Shown piece after piece: positions 32,764 through 40,930 of a DNA stretch of 64,000 bases. Every line of letters begins with the position of its first letter. The first letter of the stretch is position 1. The notes beneath the pieces are model-generated. The model did not search any database and was not told the origin of the DNA. It worked only from the letters and a program-made list of their open reading frames with translations. A program made the translations under genes and the position numbers. The DNA is from Bradyrhizobium sp. WSM471 (GTDB taxonomy: Bacteria; Pseudomonadota; Alphaproteobacteria; Rhizobiales; Xanthobacteraceae), in NCBI RefSeq assembly GCF_000244915.1, contig NZ_CM001442.1:434001-498000 (forward strand), given 5' to 3'.

Positions 32764-32899
32764 GCGGTGCACCGCCCGCACGCTACGGTCGGAACCGTCG
32801 CCTCACCTGGCTGGCGAAGCCGCCCTTCCCAGCCAGTATTTCAATGAGCGGCACCGGGACCGCCAGTGTTTACCGCGTCTGGCGGTCCCACCCTTTTTT
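32764..32899 (+). ncRNA. Candidate structured small RNA
   Basis: About 136 bases with four consecutive hairpins: GCGG-UGCA-CCGC (32764), ACGGU-CGGA-ACCGU (32785), CUGGCUGG...CCAGCCAG with a 14-base pyrimidine-rich loop (32807-32836), and a terminal 11-bp stem GGGACCGCCAG...CUGGCGGUCCC (32856-32889) followed by UUUUUU. TTGACT at 32732-32737 is a plausible -35; the -10 at the right distance (GATTGC) is weak. There is no open frame with coding character. I do not recognise the Rfam family. It is placed between the ROK gene and tRNA-Ser. Confidence 0.55.
32856..32899 (+). terminator. Strong intrinsic terminator of the candidate small RNA
   Basis: A perfect 11-bp GC-rich stem with a 12-base loop, then ACCC and six T. 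No protein gene ends within 300 bases upstream, so it must serve a non-coding transcript or the ROK message far upstream. Confidence 0.85.
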
Positions 32900-33181
32900 C
32901 AGCGCATAATGAATGAGACGGGCTCGCGCCCCGATAAAGGTGCGTTCCCTCCCCCGCGCTTGTCTCGCCGCAGCCCGCCTTCGGGCGAAGGCGGATGTGG
33001 GGGAGGGCCAGGGAGGGGGGTAGCCCAGGAAACGGTGCCGGTTATTGATAGCGCGGCGAGAAACAGAGCGGAAGCGGTGAAACGGGCAGCGGATTTTCCC
33101 CTTTCGCGCCTTGTCTGGCCCGCCATCCTCGCCTATTAACGCCCGAACCACAGGGGCCCTGCTCCTTACTTGGCGCCTTCA
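32900..33181. other. Intergenic region before tRNA-Ser
   Basis: No convincing gene. The stretch from 32948 to 33018 contains a palindromic element (CCCTCCCCCGCG ... GTGGGGGAGGG, with inner GCCCGCCTTCGGGC). The tRNA promoter should lie in the last 100 bases, but none is clear. Confidence 0.5.
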
Positions 33182-33271
33182 GGAGAGGTGGCAGAGTGGT
33201 CGAATGCACCGCACTCGAAATGCGGCATAGGTGCAAGCCTATCGGGGGTTCGAATCCCTCCCTCTCCGCCA
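33182..33271 (+). tRNA. tRNA-Ser (anticodon CGA)
   Basis: A complete cloverleaf with acceptor stem GGAGAGG/CCTCTCC, an encoded CCA end and an anticodon stem CCGCA/TGCGG with loop CTCGAAA (anticodon CGA at 33216-33218, reading UCG). A long variable arm (CATAGGTGCAAGCCTATC, in part) as expected for class II serine tRNA and GGTTCGAATCC in the T-arm. The low-G+C block begins right behind it. Confidence 0.97.
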
Positions 33272-33543
33272 TAATAAAACGGCTTCGGGAAAGCCCCGTA
33301 AATCAGGCCTTACTGCACGCCCGACGTCTTTGGTGCAACCCCGGGATGGAGCCCGACGTGCTCCCTATGATCCACGCCAACTGCGAGTTTACAATCACTG
33401 CCATCGCTTTCGTGGGACCCGCTACTCTGGCGCCGAGTCGCTCTTCGACACCATCCGAATGCACAGTTCGTGACATCGTTTGGGATTGTCTATGGTCCAC
33501 GAAATAAGCATAGGTATTGGGGGAAAAGGTTCGGAGCGAAGGG

Positions 33544-34614
33544 GTGGGCAGGACCAGGCGGCTCTACGGCGTCGAGTTGTTCGCTGGAGCAGGGGGCATG
33601 TCGCTGGGCGCCAAGTGCGCCGGTGTAGACGTCAAGGTGGCGGTCGAGATGAAGCCGTCTGCATGCCTGACTTTTGCCAAGAACCACCCGACGACAAAGT
33701 TGCTCGCTCAAGATATCCGAGAAGTCACGAGTTTCGATCTTCCCAAGCGTGACCTGCCCCTCGTGGTCTTCGGAGGGCCGCCGTGCCAGGGATTTTCCAC
33801 TTCGAATCAGCGGACGAGGACACGGGCAAATCCCAGCAATTGGCTCTTTCTCGAGTTTCTTCGCGTCGTGGATCTTCTCGGTCCCGAGTGGCTGGTCTTT
33901 GAAAATGTGGCCGGCATCGTCCACACCGAAGGGGGATACTTCCTCGGCCGGCTAGAATCGCAGCTGAAGTCCAGAGGATACCGCGTTTCTTCAGCGCTAT
34001 TGAACGCGGCGGATTTTGGCATTCCGCAACGCAGAACTCGATTCTTTCTTATCGGATCCCGCGAGCAGAGTCCGCCGAGCCTGTCGCCCCCCGGCGATCC
34101 CGTCGCCACTACCGTTCGTGATGCGATTTGGGATTTGCCGGTTTTGCGTAACGGTAGCAGCAAGGATGTCCGCCCCTATCGAACACAAGCTGTTTCGGCA
34201 TATTCACTCGCCCTTCGCGGAAATCGACAGACCTGCTCGGGCCACCTCGTAAGCAGAAATGCCGACGAGATCGTCGCGCGGTACCCCCATATCCCTCAAG
34301 GTGGCAATTGGAAGGATATTCCAGACGATCTGATGGGAAGCTATTTCGACAAGAGCCGTTGCCACACCGGCATCTACAGGCGTCTGTCGGCGTCGGAGCC
34401 ATCGGTCGTTCTTGGCAATTTCAGGAAGAACATGCTAATTCACCCAACTCAAAGTCGCGGGCTATCGGTAAGAGAGGCGGCGCGAATCCAATCATTTCCA
34501 GACAATTACCAATTCTGCGGGTCCATCGGATTGCAGCAGCAGCAGGTCGGGAACGCTGTTCCCCCGATGTTGGCGCAGGCTGTGTTCGCCGCGATATCAA
34601 ATTCGATCATATGA
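33544..34614 (+). CDS. DNA (cytosine-5-)-methyltransferase
   Basis: About 356 residues. All key C5-methyltransferase motifs are present: I (ELFAGAGGMSLG), IV with the catalytic Cys (FGGPPCQGFS, Cys at about residue 81), VI (FENVAG), VIII (QRRTRFFLIG), IX (REAARIQSFPD) and X (QVGNAVPPMLAQ). It methylates cytosine in DNA; the target-recognition segment between VIII and IX gives no hint of the site. GTG 33544 has a purine-rich GGAGCGAAG upstream; a TTG at 33517 is in frame. It is the first gene of a compact four-gene operon, 12 bases before the HD gene. No restriction endonuclease is recognisable next to it. G+C is below that of the flanking genes. Confidence 0.93.
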   Translation: MGRTRRLYGVELFAGAGGMSLGAKCAGVDVKVAVEMKPSACLTFAKNHPTTKLLAQDIREVTSFDLPKRDLPLVVFGGPPCQGFSTSNQRTRTRANPSNWLFLEFLRVVDLLGPEWLVFENVAGIVHTEGGYFLGRLESQLKSRGYRVSSALLNAADFGIPQRRTRFFLIGSREQSPPSLSPPGDPVATTVRDAIWDLPVLRNGSSKDVRPYRTQAVSAYSLALRGNRQTCSGHLVSRNADEIVARYPHIPQGGNWKDIPDDLMGSYFDKSRCHTGIYRRLSASEPSVVLGNFRKNMLIHPTQSRGLSVREAARIQSFPDNYQFCGSIGLQQQQVGNAVPPMLAQAVFAAISNSII

Positions 34615-34626
34615 TCCAGGTGTCTT

Positions 34627-35688
34627 GTGACTGTCCAAATCCGAGATGACGCGCCGCTGGAACGTTTGCTCCGCAGACAAGCGGCGGAGCATGGAGACAA
34701 GTTCCCCGACAGAGGATTGAACTACTACAATCGCTATACGCAGATAAAGCAGCACTTAGCGACCAAATATTACCAAGCCACTGCGACGGGGCTGTCGCAG
34801 GGCGGTCACCGCTTTACTAAACACGATATTTCTCACATCGACGATGTCATCCAGCGGACCGGGCAGCTTCTCGGGCTCGATAAGCCCGGATCGCAACCTT
34901 ATGAAAAACTCGAACCCTACGAAACGTTCGTGTTGCTCTATGCCATTCTGCTGCACGATGCGGGCAACGCTTACGAGCGCGCCGGACACGAGGCGCGCGC
35001 GTTCGATATCCTGCGGGATATGGGAAATCTCTGCCCGCTGGCCGACATCGAGAAGCGCCTAGTTGCCTCGATCGCGCAAGCGCATGGAGGAAGAACCGAA
35101 GCGGGCGATAAGGATACGATCCCTGCGGTAGTACGTGAGAACGAATCCTCGATCGACGGCATTATCGTGCGCGGCCGTCGACTAGCGGCGCTGCTTCGTT
35201 TGGCCGACGAACTCAGCGAGAATCCGCGTCGGGCCGACGCGATCGCGCTCGAAAACCACTCTAAGTCGTATCTGCCGAACTTTTATTGCAAAGTCATCAA
35301 CACGAAAATCGACGTTCTCGCCGGAAACATCTCGCTGACCTACTCGATTCACAAGGAAGATCTCGGTGCAGAGCATCCGGATCCCGAGAACTCAGATAAA
35401 CCGACGCTCGTTGTCGACTACATCGCGAAGAGGATAGCGAAATGTGATCAAGAACGTCGATACTGCAATCGTTTCCTCAACGGCTTCCTGTACTTGGACA
35501 TCATGCGTGCGTCGCTCGAAATATTCGATGGCACAAAGCTCATAGACGAGGTGACGGTAGACCTATCCGATCGAGGATATCCTTCGACCCCGCGTCCCGT
35601 CGTTGAGATCGAGAAGCGCTTCGACGGCGTTACTCTCAAACAGAAGCATTTCGATTCCGGTTCTCAAGCGGCTGGAGGTGCGACATGA
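34627..35688 (+). CDS. HD-domain phosphohydrolase-like protein (HD-CE-like)
   Basis: 353 residues. HD metal-binding motifs are in order: HDISH (residues 66-70), LLHDAGNAYERAGHE (HD at 110-111), AHGG (His 153) and LRLADELSEN (Asp 194). This pattern matches HD proteins of the type associated with GHKL ATPases in prokaryotic conflict systems (HD-CE), as I recall that family. The second half (220-353) is beta-rich and unrecognised. Metal-dependent nucleotide or nucleic-acid phosphohydrolase activity is plausible but inferred. GTG start; its end overlaps the ATPase gene by 11 bases. Confidence 0.8.
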   Translation: MTVQIRDDAPLERLLRRQAAEHGDKFPDRGLNYYNRYTQIKQHLATKYYQATATGLSQGGHRFTKHDISHIDDVIQRTGQLLGLDKPGSQPYEKLEPYETFVLLYAILLHDAGNAYERAGHEARAFDILRDMGNLCPLADIEKRLVASIAQAHGGRTEAGDKDTIPAVVRENESSIDGIIVRGRRLAALLRLADELSENPRRADAIALENHSKSYLPNFYCKVINTKIDVLAGNISLTYSIHKEDLGAEHPDPENSDKPTLVVDYIAKRIAKCDQERRYCNRFLNGFLYLDIMRASLEIFDGTKLIDEVTVDLSDRGYPSTPRPVVEIEKRFDGVTLKQKHFDSGSQAAGGAT

Positions 35689-37519
35689 CATCGAACAATC
35701 TTTCGGCGTTCTGAGCCCGGAGCAACTGGACAGTTCGTACATCGCGGAAAACTTCGTCGATGTGTTCACCGATCTCCCGCGCGTGAGGGACTTCGGCAAC
35801 ACGTTCATTGCTGGAGCCCGTGGGACTGGGAAGAGCATGCTGCTTCGGAGTCTAGAGCCCGAAGTCATGATGAAAAGCAACCGAGCCAAATCGCTTGCGG
35901 ATCTTCCATATTTGAGCGTGCACGTTCCACTTAGAAAAGCGGAGTTCGGGGTAACGGAACTGCGGCGGTTGGCCGGATATGCGAGCATCGCGATAGGAGA
36001 GCATTTGCTGTCGATGCAGGTGTCCTATCGGCTCGCCGCACTTCTCGAGAGCTTGGCTCATTCTATCGAGAAGGCGGATGCAAAAAGATTTGCCGGGAAG
36101 TTCCGCGGCCTGCTCAATATGGGAGGAGGTCGGCTGCGCGAGGCGTCGGTGGAAAAAAACTCGGAGCTCACGTTTGCGTGGGTGAAGGATGCTTGCGAGG
36201 CCGAGATTGTCAGAGTCCGGCAGTATTACACCCGTCTGCCTTTTGGCGAGACCACGAAGAATAATTACGAGGGCGCTCTGGTCGGTTTCCTCGATTTCAT
36301 CGTGCCGCTCGCACTCGAACTTTCGAAGTTTAGGATCTTCGGGAAGATGCCTATATTCGTTATGCTGGACGACGCAGATAACTTGCCGCAGCATCTTCAG
36401 CGGGTCATCAATTCTTGGGTGTCGACGAGAAGCACTCACGCGGTTTGCCTGAAGATAACAACCCAATTGGGCTATGCGACTTACAGGACGGTCGACAATC
36501 GATTGATCGAGAGTCCGCATGACTTCACCGAAGTGAACCTGAGCACAATCTACACAAATGAGTTCAACACATACAGCAATCGCATTGAGGAAATCGTCAA
36601 TCGGCGACTGAAACTTGCCGGAATATCGCGTTCTGCCGCCGACTTCTTTCCGCGCGACGAGCAACAAGCGGAACGACTCATGCAAATTCAGCAGGAAATC
36701 AAGGACGAGCGCCAAGCAGCAGAGCTGCAAGGGATCTCCGACGGATCCGCCCGGTCGAGAGATCATGTTGCAAGGTACGCCGTGCCACGATTGATGCGAG
36801 AACTGGCGGGGAGCTCAAGGTCGTCCCACACTTATAGTTACGCCGGCTTCAGATCCATGGTCGATCTCTCCTCGGGAGTCATTAGATGGTTCCTCGAGCC
36901 GGCAAGCCGCATGTATGACCGCGTCGTCAGCGAAAAGGGCGAGCCCGTCGATTGCGTCCCGGTGTCCATTCAGGATCGAGTCTTAGTCGACTGGGCGACC
37001 GAGTTTGTTCAGAAGCTGTCAGCAGCGAAGGTCGAGCGACCTTCCGACGATGTGGAATCCGACGAAGCCGATCCGGACGCCAGCTTGCATGCATTGGGCC
37101 ATGAGACGGAGATCTACGAGAGGCTCAGAAATCTCCTTGACGGTCTCGGGATGCTCTTCCGCTCGCGCCTCTTGGATGAGACTGCTTCTGAGCAGAGAGC
37201 CTTTTCGGTGGTGCTAAGGGATAAACCGAAGCCGGATCTGCGACAGGTTCTCGATCTAGGCATCCGATTGGGCTATCTGCAAACGGCCGACAACGCAGCC
37301 AAAGAGGCTCTTGGTGCAAGAGTGCCTCGCTATGTTCTCGCACGCCGTCTCGCGCCATATTATAGGTTAGACGTATCAGGCTATGCGGCTCACCTCTCCG
37401 TAATGTCCGAGGATCTGGATCTGGCGACGAAGCGCCCGGCGGAATTTGCTAAAAAGAAAGCAGGTGCATCCTCGTCAGAGACGAGCCAACTCAAGCTCGA
37501 CTTCGAGGAGGACAAATGA
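35678..37519 (+). CDS. P-loop ATPase, ORC/CDC6-like family
   Basis: About 613 residues. Walker A is FIAGARGTGKSMLLRSL, close to the N-terminus, and Walker B is IFVMLDDADNL roughly 180 residues later, preceded by a helical insert. A sensor-like SRSTHAVCLKITTQ-type segment follows (sequence STRSTHAVCLKITTQLGY). The middle and C-terminal parts (about 350-600) are helical with winged-helix-like character. The layout resembles the ORC-CDC6-type AAA ATPases of bacterial defence loci rather than a known chromosomal protein. GTG 35678 is the likely start (overlapping the HD gene); the frame is open from a TTG at 35603. The stop overlaps the next start by four bases (ATGA). Confidence 0.75.
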   Translation: MRHDIEQSFGVLSPEQLDSSYIAENFVDVFTDLPRVRDFGNTFIAGARGTGKSMLLRSLEPEVMMKSNRAKSLADLPYLSVHVPLRKAEFGVTELRRLAGYASIAIGEHLLSMQVSYRLAALLESLAHSIEKADAKRFAGKFRGLLNMGGGRLREASVEKNSELTFAWVKDACEAEIVRVRQYYTRLPFGETTKNNYEGALVGFLDFIVPLALELSKFRIFGKMPIFVMLDDADNLPQHLQRVINSWVSTRSTHAVCLKITTQLGYATYRTVDNRLIESPHDFTEVNLSTIYTNEFNTYSNRIEEIVNRRLKLAGISRSAADFFPRDEQQAERLMQIQQEIKDERQAAELQGISDGSARSRDHVARYAVPRLMRELAGSSRSSHTYSYAGFRSMVDLSSGVIRWFLEPASRMYDRVVSEKGEPVDCVPVSIQDRVLVDWATEFVQKLSAAKVERPSDDVESDEADPDASLHALGHETEIYERLRNLLDGLGMLFRSRLLDETASEQRAFSVVLRDKPKPDLRQVLDLGIRLGYLQTADNAAKEALGARVPRYVLARRLAPYYRLDVSGYAAHLSVMSEDLDLATKRPAEFAKKKAGASSSETSQLKLDFEEDK

Positions 37520-38481
37520 TCGATAAAGTCGATATCGCCGGCTTTGCATCCGACGTGAGCAGCACCGCCCACTACCTGTTGGGACGAGTGAGCTTCGAAG
37601 AGAGGTCGACCACGATACCGCTCTGCGTGAAAGGCATGAAGTGGAAGTCGCCAGTCATATTCGCCTCCACACGGAAGGCGGAGAAGGCGCTCCTCAACCT
37701 TTCGCGAGTAAGCGAACATTTCAAAGGAAAGCTCGTGCACCCCGATCTGGATGTCGGTGAACCACTCCGGGTCGCTGAGGTGCTTCGCAAGGAAATAGGG
37801 ATTTTCGCAGAGGCCGCGGCTCACAGGAAGGCGGTGATAGACATCACGTCGTTTAGACGAGAGGAGCTCTTGATCCTGTTTGCTTTCATAAAGGAACTAC
37901 AACCTTCGACATTCAAGCACTGGCTCCTCGCCTATACCGGCGCGCAAAATATGGGTGAATGGCTCTCGGGGGAGGTCACCGCGGTTCGATCCGTTCTCGG
38001 TTATCCCGGCGATGTAAGGCCTTCGAAAACGACGAAGTTGGTCCTCCTTATGGGCTTCGAAGTTTCGCGTGCCCGGAGCATCATCGAGGCGTATGAGCCG
38101 AAGCAGATCGTTCTTGGAACGGGGCGACAATCGGATTCGATAACCGACGAGCTTTATGATCGAAATCGAAAGCTGGTCGATGGGCTTTCGCGAGAGTTTC
38201 AAGGAAGCATCCAGCACCGGTTCGAGTTCTCGCCGCGTGATCCGATAGTGGTCGCGAGAGAACTCGGCGAGGCTATAGGTGCGCGTGGCGAGGCAAACGT
38301 CGTCATAGCACCGCTCCATACTAAGCTATCAACTTTAGGCGCGGCACGTTATGCGCTTTTCAATCGAGCCGCCCAGATCTGCTACGCGGCGGTTGATGAG
38401 TACAATGAGAATGCATACTCCGCGCCCGGAGGTCATATCTACGTCATGCCGATTGAGCCGCTATTCGTCCCGTCCTTTTAA
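37516..38481 (+). CDS. Unrecognised alpha/beta protein, fourth gene of the operon
   Basis: 321 residues, no family recognised. Secondary-structure pattern suggests two Rossmann-like halves. The first has strands around SPVIFASTRKA and AVIDITSFRREELLILFAF; the second has LVLLMGFEVSRARSII, QIVLGTGR and NVVIAPLHTKLSTLGAARYAL. The PLHTKLSTLG segment (266-275) looks like a ligand-binding loop and is broadly reminiscent of CARF-type sensor folds; that is only an impression. There is no signal peptide or membrane segment. Translation is coupled to the ATPase by an ATGA overlap. The last 21 bases overlap the convergent thyX. Confidence 0.75.
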   Translation: MIDKVDIAGFASDVSSTAHYLLGRVSFEERSTTIPLCVKGMKWKSPVIFASTRKAEKALLNLSRVSEHFKGKLVHPDLDVGEPLRVAEVLRKEIGIFAEAAAHRKAVIDITSFRREELLILFAFIKELQPSTFKHWLLAYTGAQNMGEWLSGEVTAVRSVLGYPGDVRPSKTTKLVLLMGFEVSRARSIIEAYEPKQIVLGTGRQSDSITDELYDRNRKLVDGLSREFQGSIQHRFEFSPRDPIVVARELGEAIGARGEANVVIAPLHTKLSTLGAARYALFNRAAQICYAAVDEYNENAYSAPGGHIYVMPIEPLFVPSF

Positions 38482-39426
38482 TGGGTGGCCTAACGAGCGC
38501 TCCAGATCGCGAACTTCTCGCTCGGACAAGTTGCCCAGCAGATCGTTGACGGGTTTCCCGTCTAAGAGGGACTGAACGATTTTCACAGCAGTTCCCGATA
38601 GGACTACACTGTTTAGGCGGTATTCCTCGAAAGCTTCGTAAGTCAACGGAACCCACGCCTTCATGATCGAGCCGATGATTTCGGCATAGATCCGAATCTC
38701 ATATTGGGCGTGCGCGTCCATACGAAGCGCCAGAAAGTTCATGAGGTTGTGAAGATCAATCTTCCAGTACCACTGGGTGTATATGTTGAGTGTCAGGTTC
38801 ATTCGGGCAAGTTCTCGCGCGACGCCGATGCGGTTGTCGTCAAGACGCTTGCCATCCTCGCTCTCGTTCAGCATCCAGACATAGTCATCGTAATTTCTGT
38901 CGGCGTCCTCGCGCAGGATCTCCAGAACTCTCCGGGCTTCATCGCCGGTCAACGTCTCCTCGCGACCTTGCCTATTTATTGTCGACTGCGCCGCGAGTTG
39001 ATCAATCTCTGGCACATAAAACTCTCGATCGAGAATCGAATACCTTGCGGAGTATTCGTTCACCGAAGCCGTTCGGTGTCTGATCCACTGTCTCGCCACG
39101 AAGATGGGCAGTTTGACGTGCAGCTTGATTGACGCCATTTCAAACGGAGTGGTGTGGGAGTGCCTCATCAAGTACCGGATGAGACCGCGGTCTTCCGAGG
39201 CTCTACGAGTGCCTCGCCCGTACGATACTCGAGCGGCCTGCACTATCGAGCTATCATCCCCCATGTAGTCAATGACGCGAACGAACCCGTGATCGAGCGC
39301 GCGTATCGCGTCGAAGATCAGCCCTTCGAGAGCCGCTACCGTCGGCCTACCGGTCATCGATACCGCCGACTTCGCGGCGGCGATCTCTCGGAGCTGTTCA
39401 GGGCTTACAACGTTTTCATGATTCAT
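38461..39426 (-). CDS. thyX: Flavin-dependent thymidylate synthase ThyX
   Basis: About 321 residues. It makes dTMP from dUMP with FAD, NADPH and methylenetetrahydrofolate. The diagnostic ThyX motif is RHRTASVNEYSARYS, and LMRHSHTTPFEM and YTQWYWKIDLHNLMNFLALR are typical. ATG 39426 has GGGAGC nine bases upstream; a TTG at 39435 is too close to that site. The gene shares the low G+C of the four-gene operon and converges on it with a 21-base overlap. It looks complete and active. Whether this is the organism's only thymidylate synthase cannot be told here. Confidence 0.95.
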   Translation of the reverse strand: MNHENVVSPEQLREIAAAKSAVSMTGRPTVAALEGLIFDAIRALDHGFVRVIDYMGDDSSIVQAARVSYGRGTRRASEDRGLIRYLMRHSHTTPFEMASIKLHVKLPIFVARQWIRHRTASVNEYSARYSILDREFYVPEIDQLAAQSTINRQGREETLTGDEARRVLEILREDADRNYDDYVWMLNESEDGKRLDDNRIGVARELARMNLTLNIYTQWYWKIDLHNLMNFLALRMDAHAQYEIRIYAEIIGSIMKAWVPLTYEAFEEYRLNSVVLSGTAVKIVQSLLDGKPVNDLLGNLSEREVRDLERSLGHPLKGRDE

Positions 39427-40056
39427 TCGCAACAAGCTCCCGGTTCACTCTGTCTACTTCAATACAAGGGAAGAGAAGTCTTCATCGTCTAGGACAATAC
39501 GATAGTCCTGTGGCCGAGGTCATCACCCGGCTCCCCTTCAACTCATACGTCGAGGGAAGCGCGACAAGCAGCGTTAAGTCACTGAATTTTGTGAAAAACC
39601 GACGAGCATCCTTTCGAGTGTAAGAATACGCCGAGAATCAGGTCGATGTGGGCCTTGCGGTGATCGACCTAATCTCCGGGCAACACGCTTGGCCACTCGT
39701 TCCTCGCCGAATCCGCGAATTGGTCACGACGAGCCTGGCCTTATCGCGGGCGCGAGAAACAAAGTCTGAGAGCATACTGGACCACAAGATGATCGACTTC
39801 TACGGGTGATACCGAGCTGCTCCGATCTCTCTTTAGTACCTGATCGGGCCCGACCGTGGCGCATCGCTCGGGGAAGCTAGTTGCCGAATTACCCGATTCT
39901 GCCCCTTCCTAACCCCTTGATCCTGCTGCTCCCTTCTACTGTGCATGGGGTTGTTTTCGCGCTTTTTGTTGTCGGGCCTTGGAAGGCTTAAGGGTTATCG
40001 TCGCAACACCGGCTGGCCTCTTCAGTTCGGATCATCACCCACAAGGCAAAACGAAC
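39427..40056. other. Intergenic stretch at the right side of the low-G+C block
   Basis: About 630 bases without a convincing gene. A 60-odd-codon frame without a start (about 39625-39810, ending SILDHKMIDFYG) might be a gene remnant but matches nothing I know. Composition changes back to high G+C near 40050. No copy of the tRNA-Ser 3' end, integrase or IS end was found. Confidence 0.5.
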
Positions 40057-40917
40057 ATGCACTCTTCCGCCACCGGCTGGGGCAACGGGCTTCTTGGCGT
40101 CATCATCTTCAGCGGCTCGCTGCCGGCGACGCGCGTGGCGGTCGGCGGGTTCTCCGCGCTGTTCCTGACCTCGGTGCGCGCGGTCATCGCGGCGCTGATC
40201 GGCGTGGCCGTGCTCGGCCTGCTCCGTCAGGCGCGGCCTCAGCGCAAGGATCTCGTCTCGCTCGCCATCGTCGCCATCGGGGTCGTGGTCGGCTTTCCCT
40301 TGCTGACGGCGCTTGCGCTCCAGCACATCACCTCGGCGCATTCGATCGTCTTCATCGGGCTCCTGCCGCTGTCGACCGCGATCTTCGGCGTGCTGCGCGG
40401 CGGCGAGCGGCCGCAGCCGATGTTCTGGCTGTTCGCGATTTTGGGCAGCGCCACGGTCGCGGGCTTTGCGCTGTCCAACGACGGCACCGCATCGCTCACC
40501 GGCGATCTGCTGATGGTCGCGGCGATCGTGCTGTGCGGGCTCGGCTATGCCGAAGGCGCCGCGCTGTCGCGCCGGCTCGGCGGCTGGCAGGTGATCTCCT
40601 GGGCGCTGCTGCTGTCGCTGCCGCTGATGGTGCCGGTCGCGATTCTCACCTGGCCGTCGACCTGGAGCGGCGTCGGTGTCCCCGCCTGGGTCGGGCTCGC
40701 CTATGTCTCGGTCTTCAGCATGTTCGTCGGTTTCATCTTCTGGTATCGCGGGCTCGCGATCGGCGGCATCGCGCGAATCGGCCAGTTGCAGCAGCTCCAG
40801 CCCTTCTTCGGCCTCGCGCTGGCAGGCCTGCTTCTGCACGAACCGGTGGCCTGGAGCATGATCGTCGCGACCGCGCTGGTGGTCGCCTGCGTGGTCTTCG
40901 CGCGGCGGTTTGCCTGA
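40057..40917 (+). CDS. DMT-family (EamA) transporter
   Basis: About 286 residues with ten predicted hydrophobic helices in two EamA halves. Recognisable features are WGNGLLGVIIFSGSLPATRVAV at the start, LQHITSAHSIVFIGLLPLSTAIFGVL, and RIGQLQQLQPFFGLALAGLLL at the end. A probable metabolite exporter; substrate unknown. The chosen ATG at 40057 begins the conserved part; the frame extends up to 39979. G+C is high again, so it is taken as the first core gene to the right of the island. Confidence 0.9.
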   Translation: MHSSATGWGNGLLGVIIFSGSLPATRVAVGGFSALFLTSVRAVIAALIGVAVLGLLRQARPQRKDLVSLAIVAIGVVVGFPLLTALALQHITSAHSIVFIGLLPLSTAIFGVLRGGERPQPMFWLFAILGSATVAGFALSNDGTASLTGDLLMVAAIVLCGLGYAEGAALSRRLGGWQVISWALLLSLPLMVPVAILTWPSTWSGVGVPAWVGLAYVSVFSMFVGFIFWYRGLAIGGIARIGQLQQLQPFFGLALAGLLLHEPVAWSMIVATALVVACVVFARRFA

Positions 40918-40930
40918 GGCCGCCTCACTC

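Noticed and set aside
32764..32899. Identification of the small RNA as 6S RNA, SRP RNA or tmRNA
   Set aside because: It lacks the large central bubble of 6S RNA, the conserved SRP apical loop and a tRNA-like domain with a tag frame; left as an unnamed candidate.
33196..33507. 103-codon frame spanning the tRNA-Ser gene
   Set aside because: It reads through the tRNA and its frame depends on tRNA sequence; no ribosome site or homology.
33544..38481. Assignment of the operon to a known restriction-modification, BREX, DISARM, Dnd or CBASS system
   Set aside because: No endonuclease, PglX/PglZ, DrmA/B, Dnd protein, CD-NTase or Cas protein is recognisable; only the cytosine methyltransferase is shared with such systems.
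33182..40056. Prophage or integrative element explanation for the low-G+C block
   Set aside because: No phage structural, lysis, integrase, excisionase or conjugation gene is present, and no repeat of the tRNA-Ser end (GGTTCGAATCCCTCC) was found to the right. The island call is kept, but not a phage call.
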